Source of the DNA: Gemmatimonadota bacterium
GTDB taxonomy: Bacteria > JAAXHH01
NCBI GenBank assembly: GCA_009841265.1
Contig: VXMB01000007.1
Location: forward strand, 434,001 to 498,000
Direction of reading: 5' to 3'
Length of the DNA stretch: 64,000 nt
In this document: in pieces, positions 44,906-53,100 of the stretch
How positions within the stretch are numbered: the first letter of the stretch is position 1
Layout of the letters: every line of letters starts with the position of its first letter
Made by a program: the position numbers and the translations under genes
Notes under the pieces: generated by a model
Databases searched by the model: none
The model's input: the letters and a program-made list of their open reading frames with translations, nothing else
Told to the model about the DNA's origin: nothing

Positions 44906-45445
44906 GTGTCCTATTATCCCATAGATACCCACGCCACGGTCCGCGAATTCGAAGCCGCGGGCATCGAGACGAGGCAGGCGGAAGCCATCGTCAAGGCGAT
45001 GACGTGGAGCCGGAACGACCTGGTGACGAAGACAGATCTCGCGGGATTCGCGAAGAAAGAGGATCTGGAGGAACTTAAATCTCGTTTGGATGCACTAAGC
45101 GCGAAGATGGAGCGATTCGCAACGAAGGCCTATCTTGAAAAGTTCGCGACGAAGGAGGACCTGGAGCGATTTGCGTCGAAGGAAGACCTGGAGCGATTCG
45201 CCACGAAGGAGGATCTGGAGGAACTTAAATCGCGTGTTGATTCCTTAAGTGCGAAGATGGAGCTTTTCGTGACAAAGGAAGAATCGAAGCGATTCGCCAC
45301 GAAGGAGGATCTAGTTGTTTTAAGGGCCGAGATGGCCGCGATGAAATCGGACCTTGAGAAGCAGATCAGCAGCGCCGTCAACAAGATGATGATATGTATG
45401 ATCAGCATGTCCGCGCTGATAGTGGGTTTGATGAAATACCTTTGA
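44906..45445 (+). CDS. Coiled-coil protein of DUF1640/CCDC90 type with C-terminal anchor
   Basis: A 179-residue protein. The N-terminus (VREFEAAGIETRQAEAIVKA) matches the DUF1640/CCDC90-like family. The centre is a long coiled coil built from repeats like RFATKEDLE (about six copies, some K/A/S variants) mixed with LEELKSRLDALSAKME, and the last 25 residues are a membrane segment (MMICMISMSALIVGLMKYL). Eukaryotic CCDC90/MCUR1 relatives sit in mitochondrial membranes; the bacterial function is unknown. The start is GTG at 44906, supported by GCAGGAG 5 bp before it. It stands alone. Confidence 0.75.
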   Translation: MSYYPIDTHATVREFEAAGIETRQAEAIVKAMTWSRNDLVTKTDLAGFAKKEDLEELKSRLDALSAKMERFATKAYLEKFATKEDLERFASKEDLERFATKEDLEELKSRVDSLSAKMELFVTKEESKRFATKEDLVVLRAEMAAMKSDLEKQISSAVNKMMICMISMSALIVGLMKYL

Positions 45446-45488
45446 CCACCCACGAGCACCTAGGCGTAGAACGACGGTAAAACGCCTG

Positions 45489-45944
45489 TTACCCTTCGGC
45501 GATCCGCTTGATCTCGTCCAGCCCTTTGGGCCAGGTCTCGTTGAAGTACTCCACGTAGTCGTTAAAGGTGTCCGTTTCAACGGTCAGGTGGGTGCCGCCT
45601 TCCACGTCCTTCAGCGTGTAGTTCTCGAACGCCGGCGTCCATGATTTCACTTCGTCGCTATCCGTATCCTCCACGCCATTGACAATATACCCGAGATGCC
45701 GTATGGACATGAACTCGTGGGGTCGGTTTGCGTCGATCATGCTGATCATTCCGTCGTTGCCCGCATTCAGGAACCGTATTTCACTGCCTTCGCTCCAGTC
45801 CCCGACAAAGTAGGACCCCTCGGCGAACAGGCTCGTCCACTTCCGAAACGATTCGTCCTCGAACAGGGCCTGCCACACCCGTTCCCTCGAAGCGTTTACC
45901 GTAATCGAGTAGCTGAGTTTCTCGGTGGCGTTTTGTTCTGACAT
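45489..45944 (-). CDS. SRPBCC/AHSA1-like domain protein
   Basis: A 151-residue protein of START/Bet v 1-like fold. It begins KLSYSITVNASRERVWQALF and continues with FRKWTSLFAEGSYFVGDWSEGS and HLTVETDTFNDYVEYFN, typical of AHSA1-type SRPBCC proteins that bind small hydrophobic ligands or act as co-chaperone-like modules. The start is the ATG at 45944 with AAGGAGT before it; the frame runs on upstream into gltX but without sense. It lies just downstream of gltX on the same strand (106-bp gap). Confidence 0.8.
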   Translation of the reverse strand: MSEQNATEKLSYSITVNASRERVWQALFEDESFRKWTSLFAEGSYFVGDWSEGSEIRFLNAGNDGMISMIDANRPHEFMSIRHLGYIVNGVEDTDSDEVKSWTPAFENYTLKDVEGGTHLTVETDTFNDYVEYFNETWPKGLDEIKRIAEG

Positions 45945-46050
45945 TGCTCTACTCCTTCTCCAAGTCTGTTTTCTCTCCGGTTTTTTTACCCTTTTACTTT
46001 CCAAGTTTGGTTTCGTCAACTTCTTCACGCTTCGTCTTGCGTCATGGGCA

Positions 46051-47523
46051 CTATCCTTCGCCAATCGCCGCCTGTTCGACCACCTCCGGCAGGCGCACCA
46101 GTGCCATTTCCAAACGGTGGGCACACGTCTCTTTCCCCAGGACGGCGATAAGATGGAACAGGGACGGACCAGCCATTTCGCCGGTCAGCGCCACGCGGCA
46201 AGGATGGATGAACTGGGCCGCCTTCAATCCTTCCCGTTCCGACAGGTTCCGGACGACCTCCTCCACTGCTTCCGTGTCGAACGCTGCAAGCGCGGCGAAT
46301 TCGTCGCGAAGCCAGCTGATCCGCGCAACAACGCCATCCGGATCTTTCGACCAGTGCTTCCGGACGGCCTTGGGATTGTACTCGAATTCGTCCGTGAAGA
46401 AGAACCTGCCCTGGACCGCAAAATCGGCCAGCGTGCGGCACCGTTCCCGCAGCAGGCCGACGACCTCCAATGCGTAGTCGTGGTTTATAGGCTGTTCTCC
46501 GCCGAGGAGCCCCGCGCGTACCAGAAACGGCTTCGCCAGCGTCCACAGTTCCTCGTTGGACAGGGCCATGATGTGCTGGCCGTTGAGCCACTCGAATTTG
46601 CGCAGGTCGAAGACGGTGTCCCGCTTGTGGACCTGGTCCAGGGAGAACCGCTCCATGAGCTCGGCGCGGGTGAAGAACTCCTGGTCGTCGCCGGTCTGCC
46701 ACCCGAGCAGCGAGAGGAAGTTGACCACGGCGTCGGACAGGTAGCCGGCGTCGCGGTATTCGGAGACGGACACGGCGCCGTGACGCTTCGATAGCTTCTT
46801 CTTGTCCTCCCCGAGGATGCTGGGAAGATGGGCGAACTCGGGCAGCTCGGCACCCAGGGCGCGGAACAGGTGGATATGCTTGGTGGTATTAGTGACGTGG
46901 TCGATACCTCGGATGACGTGAGACACGTTCATGTCCACGTCGTCGGCCACCACGGCCAGGTGGTACAGGGGCGTGCCGTTGGACCGTACGATGACGAAAT
47001 CGTCGATGGTCTCGTTCTCCACCGCGATCTCACCCAGGATCCGGTCCTGGAATACGGTTTTCCCCTCGGGGATCTTGAGCCGGATGACCGGCTTGCGGCC
47101 CTCTGCCTCCAGGGCTTCGGCCTCGGCATCCGTGAGGTCCGCATAGCGGAGGTCGTTCCGCCAGGACCGGCCCTCGGCGAGGGCTTCCTTCTTTTTCGCT
47201 TCCAGCTCTTCGGGCAGATAGTAGCACCGGTAGGCTTTGCCGCTATCGACCAGGGCCCGGGCCCTGGCGACATGCCGGTCGGACCGCTGGGACTGATAGA
47301 CTACCTCTTCGTCCCAGTCCACGCCCATCCACTCCAACACCTCGAATATGGCATCGACCCACTCGGATCGGGAGCGGGCGGTGTCGGTGTCTTCGATGCG
47401 CAGGAGGAAACGGCCCTTCTCCCTGCGGGCGAAGAGCCAGTTGAACAGGCCCGTGTGGGCGCTGCCGATGTGGAGCAACCCGGTGGGACTGGGGGCGAAG
47501 CGAACGCGTACGGGCCGGGACAT
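46051..47523 (-). CDS. gltX: Glutamyl-tRNA synthetase
   Basis: A 490-residue class I aminoacyl-tRNA synthetase charging tRNA-Glu (and possibly tRNA-Gln). HIGH-type motif FAPSPTGLLHIGSAHTGLF at the N-terminus; KMSKS equivalent KKLSKRHGAVSV; catalytic-domain segments RFLLRIEDTDTARSRSEW and HVIRGIDHVTNTTKHIHLF. The C-terminal helical anticodon-binding domain is complete. No Cys-rich zinc knuckle is evident in the connective region. The DUF3566 gene ends 6 bp upstream of the ATG, so the two are likely co-transcribed. Confidence 0.97.
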   Translation of the reverse strand: MSRPVRVRFAPSPTGLLHIGSAHTGLFNWLFARREKGRFLLRIEDTDTARSRSEWVDAIFEVLEWMGVDWDEEVVYQSQRSDRHVARARALVDSGKAYRCYYLPEELEAKKKEALAEGRSWRNDLRYADLTDAEAEALEAEGRKPVIRLKIPEGKTVFQDRILGEIAVENETIDDFVIVRSNGTPLYHLAVVADDVDMNVSHVIRGIDHVTNTTKHIHLFRALGAELPEFAHLPSILGEDKKKLSKRHGAVSVSEYRDAGYLSDAVVNFLSLLGWQTGDDQEFFTRAELMERFSLDQVHKRDTVFDLRKFEWLNGQHIMALSNEELWTLAKPFLVRAGLLGGEQPINHDYALEVVGLLRERCRTLADFAVQGRFFFTDEFEYNPKAVRKHWSKDPDGVVARISWLRDEFAALAAFDTEAVEEVVRNLSEREGLKAAQFIHPCRVALTGEMAGPSLFHLIAVLGKETCAHRLEMALVRLPEVVEQAAIGEG

Positions 47524-47529
47524 GGGTCG

Positions 47530-47982
47530 TCAGGATGCCTGCGGATCCGAACCGCCGGCGTCTGTCGCCGAGGTCGAAGCATCGGTGGCGGGAGGCGTGG
47601 CAGGGGGCGTGGCGTCCGCCGGTGCGGGTGTTGCCGCTGGCACGACGGAAGGTGGCGGCTCCAAGGTCATGGTCACCCCACCTATCGCGCCTGCCAACAG
47701 GTTGTACAACCAGGTGGCCAGCGAGACCACCAGGGCACCGAGCACGGCGTACAGGATGGTAATCACGATCCAGGCTAAGACCGCGATGAAGCCCGTGGCC
47801 CCCACGATGTAACCCATCTCGTCGGGCATGCCTTCGGACATCCCCACCATGCCCATGAAACTCGCCATCAACGTGATCATCACGGCGTATAGCGCTCCGA
47901 CCACGAAACCCACGGCGCCGGCGATGAGGAAGGTGATCTTGCACGCGGACCATGGGTCGATACGCTTTAGCTGGTACCTCAT
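47530..47982 (-). CDS. DUF3566-type membrane protein
   Basis: A 150-residue protein starting MRYQLKRIDPWSACKITFLI, the hallmark N-terminus of the DUF3566 family (R-x-I-D-P-W-S). Two or three membrane segments follow (FLIAGAVGFVVGALYAVMIT; FIAVLAWIVITILYAVLGAL), then an Ala/Pro/Thr-rich tail of ~40 residues. DUF3566 proteins have no known function. It ends 6 bp before gltX on the same strand, with two tRNA-Ser genes just upstream, so it sits within a small translation-related unit. GGGAGCA precedes the ATG at 47982. Confidence 0.75.
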   Translation of the reverse strand: MRYQLKRIDPWSACKITFLIAGAVGFVVGALYAVMITLMASFMGMVGMSEGMPDEMGYIVGATGFIAVLAWIVITILYAVLGALVVSLATWLYNLLAGAIGGVTMTLEPPPSVVPAATPAPADATPPATPPATDASTSATDAGGSDPQAS

Positions 47983-48094
47983 AGGTGGTGCTCCCGTTGG
48001 CATTACGTGGATGGGGCTCCCGAGGTTCCGGTTCGGTCCGGAACCCGGTGGCGGCCGCCATGCTGCCGATGAAGAACAGCGAACTGACTACGAA

Positions 48095-48182
48095 CGGAGA
48101 GGGAGGGATTCGAACCCTCGGTAGGTTTTTGACCCACAATCGCTTAGCAGGCGATCCGATTCAGCCACTCTCGCACCTCTCC
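48095..48182 (-). tRNA. tRNA-Ser (anticodon GCT)
   Basis: An 88-nt tRNA of class II on the minus strand. The acceptor stem is GGAGAGG pairing with its complement at 48096-48102. The anticodon loop reads CTGCTAA giving GCT (Ser, codons AGC/AGU), and a long variable arm is typical for Ser. The T arm GAGGG-TTCGAAT-CCCTC is intact. CCA is not encoded. Confidence 0.95.
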
Positions 48183-48205
48183 CAAGAGATTTCCGCGTCG
48201 CTGGA

Positions 48206-48292
48206 CGGTGGGGGTGGGATTCGAACCCACGGTACCCGCAAAGGTACAACGGTTTTCAAGACCGTCTCTTTCGGCCACTCAGACACCCCACC
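48206..48292 (-). tRNA. tRNA-Ser (anticodon TGA)
   Basis: An 87-nt class II tRNA on the minus strand, 23 bp upstream of the other tRNA-Ser in the direction of transcription. The acceptor stem is GGTGGGG, the anticodon loop CTTGAAA gives TGA (Ser, UCA-type codons), and the variable arm is long. The T arm GTGGG-TTCGAAT-CCCAC is intact. The two tRNAs are probably processed from one transcript. Confidence 0.95.
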
Positions 48293-48459
48293 TGACAGGC
48301 GGCAATATAGGCCGATAAAGTGACGGGTGTCAATCTAAAACAGCGGTCTGAACCGCCTTTGACGTCCCGGAAGGTACGTCCTTCGGCTCCCCGGAGCGCT
48401 TGACCTGATTTACAGGTTTCTTAGTATATATTTTAAACCATTTACAGGAGACAAGTACC

Positions 48460-49869
48460 ATGAAACGGCGAATCTGGCGGCTCACCGGCTACGTGCTGTT
48501 CTCCCTGTTCATCGGGACGTACACGGCTTCCCACTTTGCATCGCCATATGAATCTACGAACGAGGACGGCTCATACCCTGTGGATGGCACGAAATCGGTG
48601 GATGGCAAGCACTCGGGGAATGCCACGCCGGGGAATGCCGCGCCGGGGAATGCCGCGCCGGGTGATGCCGTGCCGGGCGATGAGGACTGTTATGCGGAGA
48701 TCGCGTCCATCGACTACGGGGACGGGAGCGAGAAGCTCGAGAACAACCGGTTCCGCCATGTCTTCCAGTACATCGATACGTATCCCTACTTTCGTCGAAT
48801 CAGCGACGTGTACGTGGGCATCGAGACGGTCCGGTACTTTCCAAATTCGACCCGGCCGAACCGGTCCTACTGGAGAATCGTGGACGGAAGAAAGGGCGTC
48901 GGCGCCGAGGGACACTACTCGTTCATCCAGGACTTCCGCGGTGAAGCGAACGTCCTGGGCGTCGCCGTCGGTGTGAATGTGGCCGACGAGTTTGCGTTCT
49001 TCTTCTACGACCGGGACAGCGATACAAACGCCAGTCATTATGCGCACGGCGCGAGGGAGGGCCTGCTCGACGTGATGACGACCATTGAGGACAAGGCGGA
49101 GTTCATCATCGTGGAGAAGGCGTCGAGCTGGCGCATCGGTACCAATACGAAGCTGCGAGCGTGGAGCTCGCGTTTCGTGGATTCGGACGGCGATTGGAAC
49201 GAAGGGATTTACTCGAACAAGCTGTTCAGGACGTTGTACTTCATCAAAAGCCAGGTGACCGTTGCGGGCGTCGAGCGTGAAGTGAACGGGATCTGCAGGC
49301 TCGCCTGGTCTCCCGTGGCCGTGACGAATTCAGACAAACTGGTACCGGCCATCGAGGCGGAACTGTTGCGCCGGGCTGATAGGATACACGCGTTGCGGAT
49401 CGTCAACAACGAAGTGCCGGCATCGCGGGCGGAATGGAGGTCCGCTTTCAACAGCTTAAGACCCGAGACGTTCATTCATGTGCTGACGGTCCCGAGGAGT
49501 CATTCCGGTGACTTCGGCGTGAGCACTGAAGTCGGTGAAATCGCGATCACCTTTACGCGTGATCCTTACAGCGACCAGATCCGCTATCGCCCTGAAAAGG
49601 TGTGGAGGCTGGATGGAGCACAGCACAACTCCGGATTGTATCACTTCGACATTCAGGGACGTCTGTCCGTCGACGGACGGGACTTGGGATGGATCATCGA
49701 CGCCAGGATCGGTACCTACTGGCGGTGCTGCGACGAGAACACCTACAATCTGAAGCACCAGAAGTTCGGGATGCAATGGAGGAATGTCGACAGGGATGAC
49801 TACCGTATGCGATGCGGGTCCGAGGAGTGCAAGGTGTACATCAGGAAGGGGATCCTGCGGTTTCGCTGA
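48460..49869 (+). CDS. Hypothetical secreted protein with Pro/Gly/Asn/Ala linker repeats
   Basis: A 469-residue protein. It begins with a signal-like segment (LTGYVLFSLFIGTYTASHFA), then a low-complexity linker with five short repeats built from GN/D-A-x-P (GNATPGNAAPGNAAPGDAVP, residues about 50-72), and an acidic, strand-rich domain. The C-terminal half contains Cys pairs (WRCCDENTY; MRCGSEECKV). I recognise no family. AGGAG precedes the ATG. Its 3' end is convergent with the ABC permease gene. Confidence 0.6.
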   Translation: MKRRIWRLTGYVLFSLFIGTYTASHFASPYESTNEDGSYPVDGTKSVDGKHSGNATPGNAAPGNAAPGDAVPGDEDCYAEIASIDYGDGSEKLENNRFRHVFQYIDTYPYFRRISDVYVGIETVRYFPNSTRPNRSYWRIVDGRKGVGAEGHYSFIQDFRGEANVLGVAVGVNVADEFAFFFYDRDSDTNASHYAHGAREGLLDVMTTIEDKAEFIIVEKASSWRIGTNTKLRAWSSRFVDSDGDWNEGIYSNKLFRTLYFIKSQVTVAGVEREVNGICRLAWSPVAVTNSDKLVPAIEAELLRRADRIHALRIVNNEVPASRAEWRSAFNSLRPETFIHVLTVPRSHSGDFGVSTEVGEIAITFTRDPYSDQIRYRPEKVWRLDGAQHNSGLYHFDIQGRLSVDGRDLGWIIDARIGTYWRCCDENTYNLKHQKFGMQWRNVDRDDYRMRCGSEECKVYIRKGILRFR

Positions 49870-49875
49870 GCCCTC

Positions 49876-51654
49876 CTACACCCGTACCGTCAGCCCATCG
49901 TGGAGGGCCGTGCGGTAGGCTTTGAGGGCGGGGACGAAGCCCATCAGGAAACCGGCCGTCACCACGGCGCCCATGAAGAGCAGCTCGACGGAACCGGGGG
50001 GCCGGATGGGGATGAAGAGCCCTACCTGTGCTTCGACGATAGACTGTCCGACTGAGAGCAGAACATACACCAGGCCAAGTCCGGCGAGCGCTCCCGCCGC
50101 GGCCAGGCAGGCCGATTCGAGCACCAGCAGGGGAACGATCCGGTTGGGACCGGCTCCGACGGCGCGAAGGATCGCCATCTCCCGGCGGCGCTCGTTGAGC
50201 GACGTGTAGAGCGAGACCAGCATGCCCAGCAACCCCACCATTACGACGAAGATGGTCACCAGCCGCAGGCCGGTCTCGGCGTAACCCAGGCTCCGCCACA
50301 TCTCGTTCAGGGCGACTCCAGGGATCACGGCCATCATCGGCTCGTCCTCGAAGTCGTTGATCTCGCGTTGCAGCATGAGCACGTCCCGGCGGTCGGTCGT
50401 GCCCACGAAGAACGAGGTCACCTGGGTGACTTCGACATCTTCAATCGAGAGATTCGCTTCGCCGTGTGCGTGTCCGTCGTCGGCGGCAGCCACCTCGGAC
50501 TCGTCGTCATGCGTGTGTCCGTCGTCCGCAGCAGCTGTCTCCGTCTCTTCCTCGTGGTCGTGTTCGTCTTCTGCCGGAACCACCTCGGCCTCCTCCTCGT
50601 GGGTGTGTCCGACGTCCGCGGGGGCCGCCTGCGCTTCTTCCTCGTGGGCATGGCCGTCTTCTGCCGAAGCCGCCGCCGTCTCCTCCTCGTGTGCGTGTCC
50701 GTCGTCTATCGGGGTCGCCTCGGTCTCCTCCTCGTGGGCGTGCCCATCGTCAACAGGGTCCTCCTCCTCGTGTGCGTGCCCATCGTCGGCCGGGGCCGCT
50801 TCCATCTCTTCATCATGGGCGTGCCCATCGTCAACAGGGGCCTCCTCCTCGTGTGCATGCCCGTCGTCCGCGGCAGCCGCCTCAGGCTCCGCCTCGTGTG
50901 CGTGTCCGTCTTCTGCCGGGGCCGACTCTTCCGCTTCCTCGTGCACATGACTATCGTCCGTCGGGGCCTCCGCCTCATCGTGGGCGTGCCCGTCGTCCGA
51001 TGCCGACGACGTACCTTCCTCCAGGTGGATAGCCTCCATGCCCTCGAGGGTCACGTAGAGGGCGCGGTCGACGGGGGTGAACGTCTTGGCGAGGACGCCC
51101 ACTACCGTGAAGGGCATGTGGTCGTGGACCAGGAAGCCCACTTCGCCGATCCCGTGGGTCACCGCGATCTCGTCGCCCAGTGTATAGTTCAGTTCGGTCG
51201 CCACGTCTGCGCCCAGGGTCACGTCGTACAAACCCTCGCTCGCCCGTCCCTCCGCCAGCGCGATCTCCTGGCCTCCACGGTAGCGGTAGCGGTGATAGAA
51301 GTCGTCATTCGTTCCGATGACCCGGAATCCTCGGTGGCTGTCCCCCAGGCTGTAGGGGATGGTCCATGCGACGGCGGGGTGCTCCGCCCACTGCCGGTAG
51401 GCCTCCCACGAGACGTTCTCCGTCGGCGCGCCCATGCCGAAGACCGAATACAGCAGCAGCTGGATCGTGCCGCCCTTGGTACCCACGATCAGGTCGGTCT
51501 GGCTGATGGTGTTGGAGAAGCTTTCTCGCATGCCTACGCGCACGTTCTCAACACCGATAAGAAGGGCGACGCTGAGGGCGATGGAGCCCACCGTGAGCGA
51601 GGTGCTGAAGGCGCGGTTGCGGAGCGACTTGAGCGCGAGGTCCAAAACCAGCAT
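49876..51654 (-). CDS. MacB/FtsX-type ABC permease with a 13-fold His-X-His periplasmic segment
   Basis: A 592-residue inner-membrane permease. An N-terminal membrane segment (residues ~20-40, TVGSIALSVALLIGVENVRV) precedes a MacB-like periplasmic domain. About 175 residues (223-397) of that domain are an acidic linker of 13 repeats around D-D-G-H-A-H-E-E-E, each with one His-X-His pair. After VTQVTSFFVGTTDRRDVLML come three further membrane segments and the FtsX core (LNERRREMAILRAVGAGPNR). The His-X-His array should bind zinc or other divalent metals. The upstream gene's TGA overlaps this start by 1 bp (TGATG), so this permease is translationally coupled to the ATPase. Confidence 0.9.
   Translation of the reverse strand: MLVLDLALKSLRNRAFSTSLTVGSIALSVALLIGVENVRVGMRESFSNTISQTDLIVGTKGGTIQLLLYSVFGMGAPTENVSWEAYRQWAEHPAVAWTIPYSLGDSHRGFRVIGTNDDFYHRYRYRGGQEIALAEGRASEGLYDVTLGADVATELNYTLGDEIAVTHGIGEVGFLVHDHMPFTVVGVLAKTFTPVDRALYVTLEGMEAIHLEEGTSSASDDGHAHDEAEAPTDDSHVHEEAEESAPAEDGHAHEAEPEAAAADDGHAHEEEAPVDDGHAHDEEMEAAPADDGHAHEEEDPVDDGHAHEEETEATPIDDGHAHEEETAAASAEDGHAHEEEAQAAPADVGHTHEEEAEVVPAEDEHDHEEETETAAADDGHTHDDESEVAAADDGHAHGEANLSIEDVEVTQVTSFFVGTTDRRDVLMLQREINDFEDEPMMAVIPGVALNEMWRSLGYAETGLRLVTIFVVMVGLLGMLVSLYTSLNERRREMAILRAVGAGPNRIVPLLVLESACLAAAGALAGLGLVYVLLSVGQSIVEAQVGLFIPIRPPGSVELLFMGAVVTAGFLMGFVPALKAYRTALHDGLTVRV
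50455..51010 (-). repeat. In-frame tandem repeats encoding 13 His-X-His motifs
   Basis: About 13 degenerate units of roughly 36-48 bp, each containing a CAC-GCC-CAC-like core, lie inside the permease gene. First and last His-X-His codons map to 50980-50988 and 50464-50472. Eight of the most conserved units read (D/E)DGHAHE or D; variants are HVH, HTH (twice) and HDH. Unit length is always a multiple of 3, so the protein frame is kept whatever the repeat number. Confidence 0.9.
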
Positions 51655-52337
51655 CAAAGCACCGCCTTGTTGATGTCGGGGAGCGAAATGGTGCGGGAGA
51701 ACATGCCTTCTAGGGCGCGGTCGTGGCTCACGAACACCAGCGTTGCGCCCGCGCGCTCGCACTCCTGGAAGAGCAGCTCGAGGAAGTCCTCTCGGCGGTC
51801 GAAGTCCAGGGAGGAGGTCGGCTCATCGGCGACGATGAGCTCCGGTGCCCCGATGAGCGCGCGGCAGGCCGCCACCCGCTGTTGCTGGCCCACCGAGAGT
51901 TCGGTCACCGGCTTATTCAGTAGATCGCCGATGTGGAGATGACCGGCCAGCAGTGCGGCGGACTCCTTCACGCCTGCGCCGTCCAGCCGGGCACGGCGCC
52001 CCGCGTGCATGCGCACCGGAAGGGTGATGTTGTCGAGCACCGACAGGTAGGGGATGAGGTTGAACATCTGGAAGACATAGCCGATGTGCTCCGCCCGGAA
52101 GGCATCCCGCTGTGAGCCCGAAAGTGAGGTGAGGTCTTCGCCCAGCACCGTGACCTCGCCCTCGTTCGCTTCCAGGACCCCCGCAAGTACGCCGAGCAGC
52201 GTGGTCTTGCCGCTGCCGCTGGGGCCGAACAGGAACGCGCGCGTTTCCCGTTCGAGGGTCAGCTCGGGGATGTCCAGCACCCAGGGGCCGCTGCCGTAGC
52301 GGAAGCGCAGATTCCGGATGTCGATGGCGAGACTCAT
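51654..52337 (-). CDS. LolD/MacB-type ABC ATPase
   Basis: A 227-residue ATPase of the MacB/LolD class, the partner of the His-rich permease. Walker A FLFGPSGSGKTTLLGVLAG, signature LSVGQQQRVAACRAL, Walker B ELIVADEPTSSLD and H-loop TLVFVSHDRALEG are intact. Such ATPases drive substrate movement outward, or power mechanical work in the periplasm rather than import through a channel. It lies 120 bp downstream of the DUF3299 gene on the same strand. The order DUF3299, ATPase, permease recalls the Zur-regulated operons PA4063-PA4066 (P. aeruginosa) and zrg (V. cholerae); this comparison is from memory. Confidence 0.92.
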   Translation of the reverse strand: MSLAIDIRNLRFRYGSGPWVLDIPELTLERETRAFLFGPSGSGKTTLLGVLAGVLEANEGEVTVLGEDLTSLSGSQRDAFRAEHIGYVFQMFNLIPYLSVLDNITLPVRMHAGRRARLDGAGVKESAALLAGHLHIGDLLNKPVTELSVGQQQRVAACRALIGAPELIVADEPTSSLDFDRREDFLELLFQECERAGATLVFVSHDRALEGMFSRTISLPDINKAVL

Positions 52338-52457
52338 CTGTAGCCTATCCCTGCGAAACGTTGTTCAAAAAAAACCGCGCGTCCCGGCACAATCGAGTGC
52401 GCGCGCTGAGTGCATGCTGGAGACCGCGTCGTGCCTTGCAGGCGTCCGCGTCACGGA

Positions 52458-52997
52458 TCAGTACTCGTACGGATAGACCCGCTTGCCGGTGATGGTGAAG
52501 CCGACGTAGCCGTACACGCTTTTGGTCATCTCGATCTTGAGCACGCCTTCGACCCACACCGGGTTCCACCCGTTCAAAAACGCCCATTTGTCCTTTTCCA
52601 TCTCGATGTAGATGAGCTGGTTGGGCGGCGGAGGCGGCGTATGGATGCAGGCGCCGACATAGGGTACAAGGAGGAACTCCGTCACCGAGGACGCCCAGTC
52701 TTCAAGTGGAACAGCAAATCCGGGGACCTTGACGACTTTACCGTCGAGTTCCGCCAACTCCTCGCCCGGTTTGCCGGTGCGGTAGTCGAGACTGGCCAGG
52801 AGGTGCCAGCCCACCTTGATGGGCTCGTCGGCCGATTCGACCGACGGTACATCCGGCGGTGCGTACACCGGTGCGACGACCGGATGATTAGGAGCGGGCT
52901 TCGGTTCGGCCTTCGGGGATTCGCGCACAACGCTGAGGGACACCGTGACCAGCAGGGCGGCGGAAACAAAAAGTAGTTTGCGGGTGACGCCGATCAT
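52458..52997 (-). CDS. DUF3299 exported protein
   Basis: A 179-residue protein. A signal peptide (KLLFVSAALLVTVSLSVVRE) is followed by a Pro-rich linker and the DUF3299 domain: GKVVKVPGFAVPLEDWASSV, then EFLLVPYVGACIHTPPPPPN and the C-terminal YVGFTITGKRVYPYEY. The conserved Cys-His pair in GACIHTPPPPPN is a plausible metal or redox site. DUF3299 proteins co-occur with a MacB-like ABC pair in Zur-regulated zinc loci. I start at the ATG at 52997 with GGAG ahead. It is divergent from the DUF4382-like lipoprotein gene. Confidence 0.85.
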   Translation of the reverse strand: MIGVTRKLLFVSAALLVTVSLSVVRESPKAEPKPAPNHPVVAPVYAPPDVPSVESADEPIKVGWHLLASLDYRTGKPGEELAELDGKVVKVPGFAVPLEDWASSVTEFLLVPYVGACIHTPPPPPNQLIYIEMEKDKWAFLNGWNPVWVEGVLKIEMTKSVYGYVGFTITGKRVYPYEY

Positions 52998-53010
52998 CGA
53001 AAAACTCCGT

Positions 53011-53038
53011 TTGTCAGGTCGTCTGTTCAATATATATA
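53011..53038 (+). promoter_or_regulatory. Possible promoter in the divergent DUF3299/DUF4382 spacer
   Basis: TTGTCA (53011-53016) and TATATA (53033-53038) are spaced 16 bp apart and could drive the downstream plus-strand lipoprotein gene. The adjacent AGCATA (53038-53043) is mirrored by TATGCT (53071-53076), a loose inverted repeat in the same spacer that could be a regulator site for either gene. Confidence 0.4.
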
Positions 53039-53100
53039 GCATACAGCCATCTATTGGCAATATAAACGTATATGCTCCTTTAACGCGTTCACTGCTTGAA

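Noticed and set aside
50455..51010. CRISPR-like periodicity in the repeat array
   Set aside because: Units lack unique spacers of constant length, are multiples of 3 and are in frame inside a gene; they encode His-X-His protein repeats.
50368..51942. A 524-codon plus-strand frame opposite the His-rich permease
   Set aside because: The antisense of the repeat array is stop-free for compositional reasons; the minus frame has the FtsX core and membrane segments.
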